Below are positions 25,498 to 38,900 of a stretch of 64,000 bases of DNA, one piece after another. The first letter of the stretch is position 1. Every line of letters starts with the position of its first letter. Origin of the DNA: Poecilobothrus nobilitatus (lineage: Eukaryota > Arthropoda > Insecta > Diptera > Dolichopodidae); assembly GCA_947095535.1 (NCBI GenBank), contig OX352773.1, positions 31,269,398 to 31,333,397 of the forward strand, in the 5' to 3' direction. Under the pieces are notes generated by a model that saw nothing but the letters and a program-made list of their open reading frames with translations, did no database searches and was not told the origin of the DNA. Both the position numbers and the translations under genes were made by a program.

Positions 25498-28380
25498 AAA
25501 TAGAAATTTGACATTAATAAAATAAAATAATGTGTTCGAAAGTCCATAGATCACCAGAAAGAAAGTGATAGGAGACGTCGAAACAAGAAAAAAATTGTTC
25601 CGCAGAGATGGTCTTAACTATTTTAACGGTTTCGGTTTCAGAGACGGTTTTTTTTTTTTAATGGTGTTGAAAGTTTTCCGTCTATTGTAATTTACTTTCC
25701 ATATATGAGAAAACATTTCTTTAACAAAATTTCATTTAGAAATGGTAAAAGATACGATGAAATTTAAGATATTAGTATAAAAACTCACAGTAACAGTTGT
25801 ATATTAAAACTTAAACGAATTTTGTAAAGTTGTTATACAGAAGCAAAGATATTATTATATTTTTAAAAACTTAACGAAAACAATTTTAATACCGTTATTT
25901 CGGAAATCCTTAAAAATATACCACATCTTCAGCACAATTTTATGCTTGTTTCGACCTATATCAACATTCCTTTTCTTTTTTACCTTCAACTTCCAAAACA
26001 CCCTGTATATAAACTAAATGGATAGTATTAGCTGTACATGATAATTGAAATTATTCCAAAGGACAAATTTAGCTTTCTTTTAAATGATTGCTAACTTTAT
26101 AGCGACATTTTGCCTTTAAAATAAAATATTAAATTAACCAACGAAACAGATAAATAATTGTTATCAATTATTGTTATTAATTTATATTTTTATTTTGTTT
26201 TTGTTTTTGTATTTTCTATTTTTAAGTTTTATGAATTCATATCATATGAATTTTTTTTCTTTAAGAATTAATAACATAAACAATGTAGTTAAAAAAAAAA
26301 AAAAAAGAAAAACTTTTAAAGTTTTGTATCTTACCGTACCATTTATAATCAAAAAAAAAAAAAAAAATTTCCATAAAAAAGAAAAAAAACAAATTTTTGA
26401 AGGAAAGGAAAATAAAAAAAAAAATTTTTTAAATTATGTTTTTTTTTTTTTTTATTATATGTATCTAATTGTAACTGACAATTGAAAATATTTCCTACTA
26501 GGTAAAAAAGTATAAAGCAGCTTTACATGTCTGGCATATAAAAAATGAAAAATGAAAATATAATTTTTATTTGGTTATATTTATTATTAAGTTTATACAA
26601 ATGTGTTGTATTATGTATAAATTTGTAAGGTATATGTTATATATATTTTTTTTTAAATTTATTTCTTTACTTTTTAATTTTTTTTTTTAATATTATGTTC
26701 GTTTTTTCCTTTTTTTTTTATTATGGTGTTGTTATTGTTGTTGTTGTCCAAGGATTCATTTTTCTTGTATTTTTCCTTTTTTTTTTTTTTTAGCTAGACT
26801 CCTACTATAAGTCCGTCAAGTACAGAAATAAAGAAAGAAATAAAAAAAAATGAAAAAAAAGATTAAAATAAAAACAAAAAAAGAAAAGAAAAAATTTTTA
26901 TAAGCCCAATGGAGTAAAAAAAAAAAAAAAAAAATTTATGAGAGATGTTTGTGCAATATTTGTTATTTGTTGGATATATTTATTTTTTTGTTTATTTTTA
27001 TTTTTTTTTTTAAATTCATTCACCAAAGGCTCGTATGTATGTTTGTTCATAGTGTTTTTTTTTTATGTTATTACAATTATTATATGTTATGTATTATATA
27101 TATGTATATATACACATACATATTTGTGTTGTTTTCTTGTTATTATTTACTTTTTGCATTTATTTTCATGGTTTATTTTTTTTTTATGTTTTTTTTTCTC
27201 TTGTTTGCACTTAAAGAAACATCATTTTTTTTTCGTTTTCATTTCTTATTCTTGTATGTAAGAATATTTTCTTTTTAATTTTTTTTTGATTTTTTTCATT
27301 TCTGGAAATTTTTTTTTTTTTTTTTGTAATGTCTACTAGTTCTTCTCTAGATTATATAGCTAGAGTTACTATACCATATCTCTTTATATTGTATTTTTTT
27401 TTGTTTTTTTTTTTTTATTGTTGCTTGTTTGTTGCTTTTCACATTTTACTATATTTCTTTTTATATATTGTAGTTTTCCCTTGATAAATTTACTTAAAAT
27501 TAGCTAAGTAAGGAAAAACAGGAAAACTTAATTTATTTTATAGATTTTGTGTTTCCCTTTTCTTTTTGTTTCTTTATTTCTTTTTCTTTTTTTTTTTTTT
27601 TGTTGTATTTTTTTATTCTCTCTTTTTCCTTTATTATAATTGTATCTTACAGTTTTCCTTATTTATAGTTCTTGTTTTTGAGTAAATTTCGATTGAAAGG
27701 ATAAAATGATTTGTTTTTGTTTTTTTATCATTTTCGAATTTTCTATGAAATGACCGAGAATTGTGATAAGTGTATAAACATATTATATTATATTTAAATG
27801 TATAGCCAACAGTAATAGATTTTCGTATTGTTCGTATATAAAGTTTAAGTCTTAAAATAATAGTTTTTAATTCTAATAGTTATTCTGTACGATTAGTATT
27901 TTAATCGATTAAATTAATTTTGTTTTTAGCTCATGTTTTTTTTTTCTCTAATTTATTTTGTGCTTTTGTTTTTTTTTTTCTTAAGGATTAATTACTTATT
28001 TGAGGTGAGGGTAAAAAGAAAATTCAATCGTTCTCCTTTTTATTTTTTTAGTATTACCTTATTTTAAATTGACGATACGGCGGAGATATAAAGTATTTGT
28101 TAAAGTGATTTAAAAAAAAAAGAAAAAGTTCCTTCATTTTGTATTCATAGTGTTTTGCTATTTTCTAATTCTTTTTCCAAAAACAAATTTTTTTTGAAAC
28201 GTTTTTTATAAGTTTGTCTTAAAAAGTATTTGTTGCTTTAAACTTGCAAAAAACACAATATAGGTACTTAATAAACATATTTAAGATTTAATGATGTTTA
28301 TAAAATCGATATAAAACGATACGATAATTTAATGATGTTTTTAATGTTTACGATATAAACATTAAAAAAAAAAAAAAAAT

Positions 28381-28420
28381 TTAACTAATATTTTATTTTC
28401 TTTTTTATTACAGGTAAGCT
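28381..28420 (+). promoter_or_regulatory. candidate recursive splice (ratchet) site
   Basis: A CTAAT branch-point motif (28385-28389) is followed by a pyrimidine-rich tract (28391-28410), TTACAG ending at 28413, and immediately by GTAAGC from 28414. An acceptor joined directly to a donor with no exon between them is the signature of recursive splicing, known from very long Drosophila introns. The site lies on the gene's strand, about 32.7 kb before the next exon. The motifs are seen in the sequence; the use of the site is inferred. Confidence 0.6.
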
Positions 28421-31400
28421 CCAGAAAACATATCTTAACTTTAATACTTTCTATTATGAAAAATAAAATGGGTAAATATGAAATTGATTTTTATTTTTTC
28501 AAAAAAATATTGTAAAATTGTAAAAACGTTTTATTTTAATTAATATAGAATCGAAACAGAATATAAAGTCCCAACAAACGAATAAGGAATTTTTGAATTT
28601 TTATCCTGTTTCAAATACTATTTTATTGCCTGAAATATATATTTCGGTAATTCAACCCCGCCCTCTTATCCAAATGGTTATTTATTTGATATCTTATATA
28701 ATATTTGCTAATTTTTTTTGAATCCAGTTATAATTCGTGGCTTCCTGAAGAAGTAACAATTTTTCAATTTATTAGTATAAACTATAAAGGTCACTTCATT
28801 TAAGTTAAATAAAGAATTAGATTGTCATTAAATAATTAAATTGAATATTTATATATATTTTTTTTTTACATATGACAATGTAATATTCGACATATAAAGT
28901 ACTAAAAATGATTTTCGAAACTATAGCTAAAATAAATTTGTCATTTGATTGATGGGGATCCATACACCAGAAAATTTGTTTAAAAATATGTTTCTAAATT
29001 TGTTATGTTTAGTAGTGGTGTGTGAAGTGGTTTCGAAATAGTTTATTAAATTGTTTAACAAAATTAAAAGTTTTTTAATTTTGAAAGGGCGGCGGAGAGT
29101 TTGAGTATGTTTAACCAAAACATAAATAAAATCAGTTAGCAATAAATTCTTGTGTTAACATCTAAACATTTTCTTTTTTCCTTTGGAATAATTTTTATTT
29201 AACAACAATGTCCTTAAAAATGAAGATTAATTAAATTTTTTTGAAATATTTCGAAAACTATCTTGATTATTGAAACTACTTACCTTGTACAAATTTATAT
29301 AAAAATAAACGATTACATGGTGAATCGTGAAAAACCATTCCATTTATTTGATAGAATTGTAGTATCAAATAATTAAAAAGGATTGTCAGAATTTACAAAT
29401 TAAAAAAGGAAAATTACAAATATTAGAATTTGGTATAGACAAGAATTAAAAAAAGTTTTACGACAAGTCAGGGAAACATATATATATAGAATAATTTATC
29501 CCTTTTATTATTATTATTGTTAACAGAAATTACACCGCACATCAAAGTATTTTGCTTTTGTATTAAAAGTTTCACTTTTTTAAAAAAATCTTCAAAACTT
29601 TCTTCTTCCATTCTCAAATAATTCCTATATAGTTAACTAGTCATTTGGTTCTTTTCGACTAATTTTCTTTATGAGTTTGAATATTTATTTATTAACATCA
29701 TTTTATACATCATTTATCCATCTATATTGTAATTTTATCCATCATTTTATATGGTTCTGATTATAAGTAGAAAAATTCTAAAGTTTCTAAACTTGTTTAA
29801 GCAAAAGTTTATTAGTGTGTGGTGAACAGCTAAAAAAGTATATGAACATGTTTTTAAAAAAATTTTAGGACCCCATATACTGCTTATATGTAACATAACT
29901 ATATATAATAAACGACACCGACACTATACTAAACGACATCTTTTATATTATGGAATTTAATACAATACGCATATACGCACAAGTGGATATGACAATGAAT
30001 ACACATAGTGTGAAAGTAGCCTTTAATCATTTTTATTAAATTTTTCAAAAACTACAAATTTTTTTCTTTTATCATTCTTAGCAAATAATATAGTTAATAA
30101 ATAGCACATAGTTAATTGTACATAAAATTAAAAACTGTAAATTTTAACATTAACTCTTATTAAATTATTTTTATTTTAATAATCCTTTTAAAACAATATT
30201 TATACTCGGGATTCTTCATACATGTATATTATATACACATATAAATACACATAGAAATAAATTATATTCGAATAATAAAAATAATATTAAAGTCAATTAA
30301 ATTAAATTAAAATGATTGAAAAATAAAACAAATAAAAATACAAAGAAAAAGAAATAAACAATAAAAAAAAAAAAGGATATAAATAGACAAAGAAAAGTTA
30401 AAAATTTTCAACAATAAAAACAAAAAAAATTCAACAGACAAACAATTCAACAATGTGGTTAACAATAATAATAATAATAATAATAATAAAAGGGATAAAT
30501 TATTCTATATATGTTTCCTATAATAATAAATGCAGGATATATTTTGAAACAAATATATATACATATACTTACATATATACATATTGTTTACCACACATAA
30601 TGATATGCATGCATATTATCATTATTTTCCTCTGCATATGTTACATTTATTGTATATGGTGTAATGTACAACACAAGAATTAAAAGGAATAAGCGCATAA
30701 AAAATTATTGCTACTTTTTGTTTTCACTTTTAGAACAATAAAAAATAATGAATACATACGTATACGTATATATTTATATGTGCATATACATTTTATATCA
30801 TTCATTACATATAATATAATATACATATCATGATAAAAATTACAAGACGCTTTATTAAATATATACATATATTTTATTTTGAATGCTTTTTTAACGGAAA
30901 AATTATTAGATATTTTATTTGTGTAAATTAAAAATTCCATTATCCTTAAGTGTACAGTATGGGTTTTAAAAATCAATTCTTGTGGTTTCTGTTCCTTTTA
31001 AGAGCAACTTATAAAAATTTTTCTTTAAATGTTTTTTTTTTTTTTTGGAAAAATAAAAACTGTTTCAAATCATATAAAGAACTTGCACATTTTAAACTGA
31101 CAGATAATCAGTGTTGCCTCGCAATTTATTTAATCAAATTACATTTATTTTTTACGCAAAACTGCTGAAATTTGCCTTATTCAAAATATTCGATTATTCG
31201 TTTCATTAAAATGTTATAAACTGGTTATATATGGTATTTATTTGATCAGTTTGTTGCAATCCCTCTATTATGCTTTTTTTCTTTTCTTTTTTTTGTCTCC
31301 TCTCTATTATCCTTTTTACAAACAAATATGTATTTTGATCAATTGAATTAATTTAAAATTAAAATCAATTGTTTTTAAATATATTTTCATAGCTGTACAT

Positions 31401-32031
31401 ACATATTTAAATATTATATATTTAAAATAAAGTTTAAAGAGAATAAAATAAAATAAAAAATAAATTATAGATATATCTATAGATATAAAACTAAGAATTG
31501 TGTTGTATTATGTTAGATTTTTTTTTTTGTTTTCTTGTTTTTGTTTTTATATTTATTGGTTTATTTTGTTTGTTTGTTTGTATGATCAATTCGAACAATA
31601 AGCTTGAGTTAATTAAGGACAAAACAATATCCTTTTTTTTTCTCTCACTCTTTCCTTTTCTCTGTCTCTTTCTTTCATTTTATCCCCCCCCCTTTTTTCA
31701 ATTTTTTTCTATATTATTTTCTATATTCATTTGTATTCGGTTTTATGCCTTAAATTTTTTGTATTCAAGAGGAAATTTCTGTTTCCTGTCAACTTTTAAT
31801 TTATTAAATACAATTATATTAAAATCAATGCAATTTATAATTATTTTCTTTTGAAATACATATATACATATATGTACATATTTTTAGTATTTTACATATA
31901 TATACGTATATATATAAATAGTATATTAATTATAAATTTTTAGAAAATTAATGGGAAAGATTTGAATATTAATATTAATTCCATATGTATTTTTGGTAGT
32001 ATATATATATATATATATGTATGTATATAGT

Positions 32032-32063
<32 letters not shown>

Positions 32064-32254
32064 ATTTTTGAAATTACGAACAAGAAAATGTTACAACATT
32101 TTGATTTAATAAGCCACATAAATGAACGGTCAATAATAAATAAATGGTATACAGTAAAAATAAAAGTATCTTTTAATTGTATTTTATTTAATTTAATGAA
32201 TATAAAAATTTTTTCACTTTATTGTTTTTAAAAATATTTTAATTTAATTATTAA
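28421..32254. other. intronic AT-rich sequence, no gene seen
   Basis: Nothing recognisable apart from microsatellites: an AAT run at 30464-30489, ACATATA-type tracts at 30550-30590 and TA tracts at 31998-32052. A run of nine C lies at 31684-31692, rare in this composition. Confidence 0.65.
30464..30489. repeat. (AAT)n microsatellite
   Basis: 26 bases of uninterrupted AAT repeat. Confidence 0.9.
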
Positions 32255-32934
32255 AGTTTCGCTCTGTCTGTTTACAAAACTTCTATAATGTTAAAGTTAT
32301 ATGAGCAATGAAATTTTAATCATGGAAATGTCTCGTAAAGAAAATTAATATTGTGGAATAATTTTTTTTATGTAGTCCCCATGCATTACGGAACTGCATC
32401 CTCTCAAAATTGAAAAAAGTTCTATTTTCCAATGAGGTTCTGCTAAAATTGTTTCAATCTAAAAATATCAAACGACAGGATTTTGAAAAATTTTCCTTCC
32501 TCTATAACTTCGGTACGCTTTTAAGTTAAAACTTTAAAACAAAATATTGCATCTTCTCAAAAAATTTCTTATGCCTCCGCCTATTTAAAAGCTATTAAGC
32601 GTAAAAACAATTTGCATATTTTAGACACCTGCAACTTAGGCACAAGTACAAATTTGTTTAGATTTGAAACGTATCAACTTCAACATTATATTTTTGTACA
32701 TCCGGTAAAAACTTTTCCTTATTTAAGTATATAGAGTTTCCTTAAAATTGTAGAAAGATTCTCTTTATTTTTTGACATTTTATCTATATGTATATATACA
32801 TAAGGATATAAAATTCTAAGAATATTTACAAATTTTGTTGCAAGTCACAGAGTCACAATTCTAAAATGTTTTTTTTTTTTTTTTTGCCTTTTTGGCCTTT
32901 AAAAACTTTTTGGTTTTTTACATTCAACCTTGTT
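32255..32934 (+). mobile_element. family C element, diverged copy
   Basis: It starts TTTCGCTCTGTCTGTTTACAA and runs through AAAACTTCTATAATGTTAAAG, GTAGTCCCCATGCATTACGG, TATAACTTCGGTACGCTTTT and ACACCTGCAACTTAGGCAC. It ends TTTAAAAACTTTTTGG and ACATTCAACCTTGTTT, the same right end as 41940-41973. It has one copy of the internal block, and the conserved GTCC tract is nearly lost. Confidence 0.75.
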
Positions 32935-35900
32935 TTTTTTTTTGTAATACTTAATCCAGAATAATTGAACCTTTGGTTGCTTAATTGCATTTGCAATATT
33001 TAGATTCGAGTTCAATTAATCTAAAGAAAATGTTTTCCAAATTTAAACTTATATGTTTTAAAATTAATCTATAATCAATATATTTATAAATTATTTTTAA
33101 TAATTTTCAGTTTTGGATTGTTAATTGCTTTTTCGGTCTGCAAAAATAATTTTTTAAAATGTATTTAAATTTATTTTTTTTTTATTTTAAATCTATAGAT
33201 AATAATAAAATTAACCATTGAAAAAGAATTTCTATAAAAAAAATATTTGAAGCTACTTAATTAGTGTCCTTTTGATTCAAAACAAATATAAAAACTCAAC
33301 ATCTCAGTCAACTTCAAGGAAAAAAGAATTTTATATTAAATTCTTAGAATACTATCCTTTTTTATTTTTTAACAATTTCTTACATATATATATGTATATA
33401 TATATAAAGAATTAAGGAAATATTAAAGAAAAGTTAAACAAAAGAAACTTTAACCTAGGTCACCAATAATAACAGGAAAGATTTTAATATCCGGTCATCC
33501 TTTCTTTTTTACTTACATATATAATTTATATATATATATACAAAATAGTTGTTATAATGATAGTTATTATTGCAAAAAAAAAAAAAAAAAAACATATGTA
33601 TATATGTACGTATATATATATAATTTGATCTCAATATAAAATATAATAAAAACCAGGATATAAAAGGTTATTTCAATAGCAATTCTTTACCAATTATAAA
33701 ATTTTAAAATAAACCTGGACAATAAAATATCTCTTTTATTCTCTATATATTTAATGTGTATATATATATGTATATACGTATATATAAAACAAAAAGGATT
33801 GAATATAAATAAAATAAATTTGAATTTTATAAGTAATAAAATAACTACTAAGGTTTCTATTTCAACAATATATTAAAGAAGTAGGTAGTTTTGAATTAAA
33901 AAATTTCGAAGATACATTTTATAATTCTTTTGTTGAACAGAAAACATTCTAGATAAACTTTTCATTTCCTTGTACATCACGAACTCTTTTTTTTATACAA
34001 ATTTACTTAACTCTATTAACCCAAATTCTGATAATCGTATTGAAAAATCCTCCCATACAATATAAAATCTCATGCTATTATAAAATGATTTTATGGTATT
34101 TTATTAAGTTTTCTGTTTTTTTTTTTTTTTTTGATTTAAACAAATTAAATCAATTTCGGATTTTTTTTCAATATCGTCATAATTTTTTTAAAACACCATG
34201 TAGATTTATTAAAGGCGCACTACAAGAACTACTATATAATACAAAAAAAAACTATATTAAATTTAGATTTCACGCTTCTTTTTCATTTTTTTTTTTTGTT
34301 TTGTTTCTTTTTTTTTTTTATTCATTTATTAATTATATATACATTAATTTATGACATTAATTTAATGTTTCTTTCAAGGTTTAATTAATTAAACCAATTT
34401 TGTTTTTCTTGCTAAATACTGTCTTTTAAATTGAGATATACCAAAAAAAAAAAAAAAAAAAAAAGAATAAGTATAAAACAAATGAAACTAAATTCACATT
34501 TAAAGAAAACTATATATGTTCTATTTAAATAGTAGACATTGACAAGACCATATTTTAATTTAGAAGTAAAAACAAAAAAAAAAAAAAATTTCATGAGAAA
34601 CAAAAATTAAATAATCAAAAAACTATACTAAAACTAAACTAAACTAAACCAAACATACAAAAAAAAAAAAAAAATTAAGAACAAAGAGTTTCTTATACCA
34701 TCTGATAGTTTTATCCATTCTTTAAAGATACAGTAGTGGAAAAAAAAAAAAACCGATTATCTACTTTATAATTTGAAATAATTATGTAAGTAGAAATTTT
34801 AGATAACTAAATGTTACAATTCTTAAGGACGATGGGAATCTTTCAAAGACACGAAAGATTAGCTTCTCAGTAGCCTCAGATTCTTGCTGATTACAGTTAT
34901 TTCTCTTTTTAACCAACATAATGTGATGCGAAACTCTTAACGAGTACGTATAAGAAAGTTTTGAACAGAGATGCAGAAAACCTTGAATAAGAAAATAGAA
35001 CTGTAAAGGAACAAAGTATTTTCTAAGTAACAGTATGACAAGGCTATATCGGTTACAACATGTAATAGTATATAACTACTTTCTGCATTAGGTAATAACC
35101 GAAAACAGTTACAATGTAAAAACTATTATTATTACTATTATTATTATTTTCCGACTATTTATTTTTAATTTATAATCTATTCGGTTTGAATCCAAGATTC
35201 TTGTATAAAAAGACGAATGATTTAACCGATTTAACTGTTAAATCACAAATAAATAATTCTTAATTCATTAATGAAACATAATAAGAAAATTTATTAATTT
35301 TCGATCAAAATATTGAAACATTAATGATTAATAATAAAGAAAATTTCAAAAAAAGGATAAGAAAAACGTGGTTTGGCGTGGTATATTTTTACATCACCTT
35401 CCTAAGGTCCTAAAGTCGCAGGTTTCTCAATCGGTAAGGCTTCAATTAAGTCATATTCAAATAGTAATAGTTTAAGTATATCATAATATCGTAATAGTTT
35501 ATATCGTAATATAAAATAAAGAAAATAATTCTTGTATAAGATATTAGATGGCATAGTATTTGGGTTTTATAATGTTATACAATGGCTACAGCTATGAATT
35601 GAATGACTTAACGAAAATAATTATTTATGAAATTGATTTTTTGTCTTATATGAATAATATGTGGTCTTGTCAATTACATTTTGTTCCTTATTGAAGTGAA
35701 GAAATGATAAAAAAAAAACTACTGCAATATCTTTTCCACCATTGTATGCAAATATGTGTACAAGTGATAATAGAACGAACAATGAAGAAATATTATATTC
35801 AAATATTTTCTCATACAATATAATTTTGTTTTTTTTTTTTTTATTTTTTATTAATTTTTTTTTTATTTATATATATAGGTATAAATGTATAATATAATAT

Positions 35901-38900
35901 TATGTACTCATATAATATATTTTTATTCATTTTTTAATCAAACAATATGTTAAATGTATAATGATGAAAAAAAAAAAAAAAAACTGAGAGGAGAACAAAA
36001 CATAAAATGAACAACAAACAAAATAAAATGTTTTTATTTTGGTTTTTTATACTTATTTTTATTCTTCTCTATATCTTTTTGTTTTCTCTTCCTCCCTCTT
36101 TTTATCTAAATCCATATAATAATATCTTTGTTTATTTATTTATTTCTAAGTGAACATTATCAAGCAGAAAATTAAAAAAAAAAAGAGACATCACAAAAAA
36201 AAAAAAAAAACAAAGTTTTTTGTACGCCAGAAAGGACCTTTGAAAAGAAGAAACTCTGTTGGGGTCAAAAAGATAAAAGTCCTGTATATATATAGAAAAA
36301 AAAAGATCATAATACTATACATATATATATATCTATATGAATATTGTAAAAAACTTTTTTTTATATCTAAACATATATATTAATAGATCATCAAACAAAA
36401 AGGTGATATACAAACAAATATGAATAAATAATTTTATAGAAATTATTCAATTGTTAATGGTTTAAATTTTGATTAAATTCATGTTGTTTGCTTTTTTTTT
36501 TTTTTTGTGTTTTCCAACAAAATAAAAAAAAAACCACCCCAAGTTTTTGTCAAAATATTTAATTTTTTTCTTTTTGCTGCGATGTTTTCTCAAGAACATT
36601 TAAGATAAAAAAAAAAAAAAAAAAGAAAAAAACAAACAGATTTATTCCCACAATTAAATTAGCTTAAGGACTGCAAGAGCAAGACCTTTTAAATTAAGGT
36701 TTAATTGTTTTGGTTTTCTTCTGTCTTTCCATAGTTCCTTCTATACATTTTTTTCGTCTCTTAAAAAAATACAATACAATTATTTATTTTTACCTAAAAA
36801 ATAAAAAGGATATACCGAATTTAAATTGCTTTAATTTTTTGGTCAATTAAATAAAAATTTCGAACAATTGAATTTTTTGATGTACAAAATTAATAACACA
36901 AGTAAAATCAAAAATTAAATATATGTGCCAATTAAAAGCTCTAAATTAAACGAATCCTGTGTCAGATTATTATTTTTGTTACCAATTATATCCATATGAA
37001 AACTGAGAAACCTATAAACAAAATTTAAAAAATCATCCTTTCGAGAATGTCAATAAACGAAATTAGTCCTTATAATTCGAAGCTAACAGTTAAGGATAAT
37101 TTAAAATTTCTCATCTCTCATCTAACAAATCTCTTTAATCATTTAGTTTTGAAAAAGGATATATTATTATTATTATTAAAAGCTTCTCTAGTATTACATT
37201 CATCTCTCTCTCATGTGATTAAAAATTAAGGAATAAAATAAACGAATTAAAAATAAAAAAACAAAAAAAAATTTAAAATCGTTTTATACATAAAAAAAAA
37301 AAAAAAGAAATATTACTTTGAAGAAAGAACAACTTATACCAATCCATTAAATCTGGATTAATTTAATTAATTAAAATGAAATGAAAAGAAACTATTTTTT
37401 TTTTTTTTTTTTGTTTTAATCCAATTATCGTCTTATCTCTTTTCTTTAATTTAAATATGTAAAATAAAATAAAAAATTAAAATTAATCCTTAACTATCTT
37501 TTTCAATCAAAATTATTATAATAAAAAAAAAAAAGCAGTTTTTTTATTTTTTAATTTTTTTTTGTTTTGTTTAAAAGAAGGTAGTCTTAACTAGAACTGA
37601 AAATTAAAAAAATAAAATAGAAACAATAGAATTCTATAATGTTCATCTTTTTTTTTTTTTTTTTTTTCTATTCTGATCATCATACAATTTTTATGTACAT
37701 ACTTATAACATAATTACATTATTCACACATATACGTGCACTTGTACCATAACCACATTCATTTTAATATTTTTTTTTTTATTATTTTTATCATATACTTC
37801 AACTCTTTCCACTTAATTTTTTTCTATCCTTGCAGTCACTAACTGTTTCTTTTGATATAAAAAAAAAAAAAAAAAAAAAAAAAAACAAAAGCAAAAAAAA
37901 AAAAATTCATTTTATCTTTTAATTTTTCTTGTTTTAATAATTCTACAATTTTTTAATATCCTTTTGAAATTTTTTTTTTTTTTGTTTTTTTAATAATTAT
38001 GTAGTTACATGTTACCTATATACACACAAACTATATAAGTATATAGATAGATATATTTTTTAAATGGTTAGTTAGTTAGTTGAGTTGAATTGGATTGGAA
38101 GGATAAATACTTTCATAAAGTATCCTTTTAATTACCTTAATATTTAGCTATTATAAGCTTCATCTTATATCGTTATTCTTGTTGTGCATTTTTTATTTTT
38201 ATGTTTTTCGTTTTTTTTCGGTTTTTTCTATTTTTATGAGATTTTTTTTTTTTTTAAAGAGAAACTTAATATTACAGGAATTCTTTAATTCTTTCTCTAG
38301 ATATATCATTTATTATTATTTTTTTCTTGTTTTTTCTCTTGTTAAAAAGTTTCTAAAAAAGAAAAAAAAATTTTATTGTGTTTTGTTTGTTTTGGTTTTT
38401 TTTTAGTTTTTTTTTAAATATAGAAAAGCTCTATGTTTTAAATGCAATTTCAGGTGCGTATGCATTCTTTAAATAAAGAGTACTTTTTAGTATAAAATGG
38501 CACTGAAAAATTCGAATTTTTTTTTCGGAAAATTAAGAAAAAGCTATAGGTATTTACATAAAATTATATGTCCTTTAAATGAGAATCAACAAAAATTGAA
38601 TTCATGAATTAAGCCATTAAATGAATATGGTAGAGTCATATGAAAGCAGAATTCTGTAAATTTGCATCAAGAATGAAAAGTATGTTATAATTATTTTAAA
38701 AATTGTTGTCGTTACTCTATTTGGAAATAAATATATATATATATATTTTTTAAATAAGCCCAATAATTTAATTAGGTAATTTCAAATTTGGTGTCTTTCA
38801 CATGTATAATAGCTGTTGAAACCAATTGTCAACATATGACTAACATTTCAAAAGCAAAAGAGGCCGAAAATTATAAAGCAATAGGGAAATAAAATTAAAT

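Larger units (their letters stand above)
22261..28380. other. intronic AT-rich sequence, no gene seen
   Basis: Long TA microsatellites lie at 23825-23851 and 23999-24026 and TATATA at 24412-24427. TGTATTTYGTATACTGTAAT occurs twice, 67 bp apart (24697 and 24764). GCCCTC..GAGGGC at 25462-25497 forms a stem. ACACCCTGTATA occurs at 25998-26009. T-rich stretches dominate 26640-27640; their Phe/Tyr/Ile-rich reading frames are not genes. Confidence 0.65.

Noticed and set aside
25998..26009. ACACCCTGTATA motifs here, at 58912 and inverted at 57026 as ends of one mobile-element family
   Set aside because: The motif is known from insect repeats in general, but no shared flanking sequence links the three places.
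26938..27278. Overlapping reading frames rich in Phe, Tyr and Ile
   Set aside because: They arise from T-rich low-complexity sequence, two frames are open over the same bases, and there is no domain or splice context.
35866..35886. Ratchet-like ATATAG|GTATAA after a T-rich tract
   Set aside because: The acceptor lacks a pyrimidine before the AG and the donor is poor; TATAG|GTATA words are common in this AT-rich sequence.
37047..37229. 60-residue reading frame with fairly balanced composition
   Set aside because: No similarity recognised, no promoter or splice signals, and its length is expected by chance in 64 kb.
38440..38460. Second ratchet site, TTTCAG|GTGCGT
   Set aside because: The tract before it is purine-mixed and there is no clear branch point; the donor half is weaker than at 28414.
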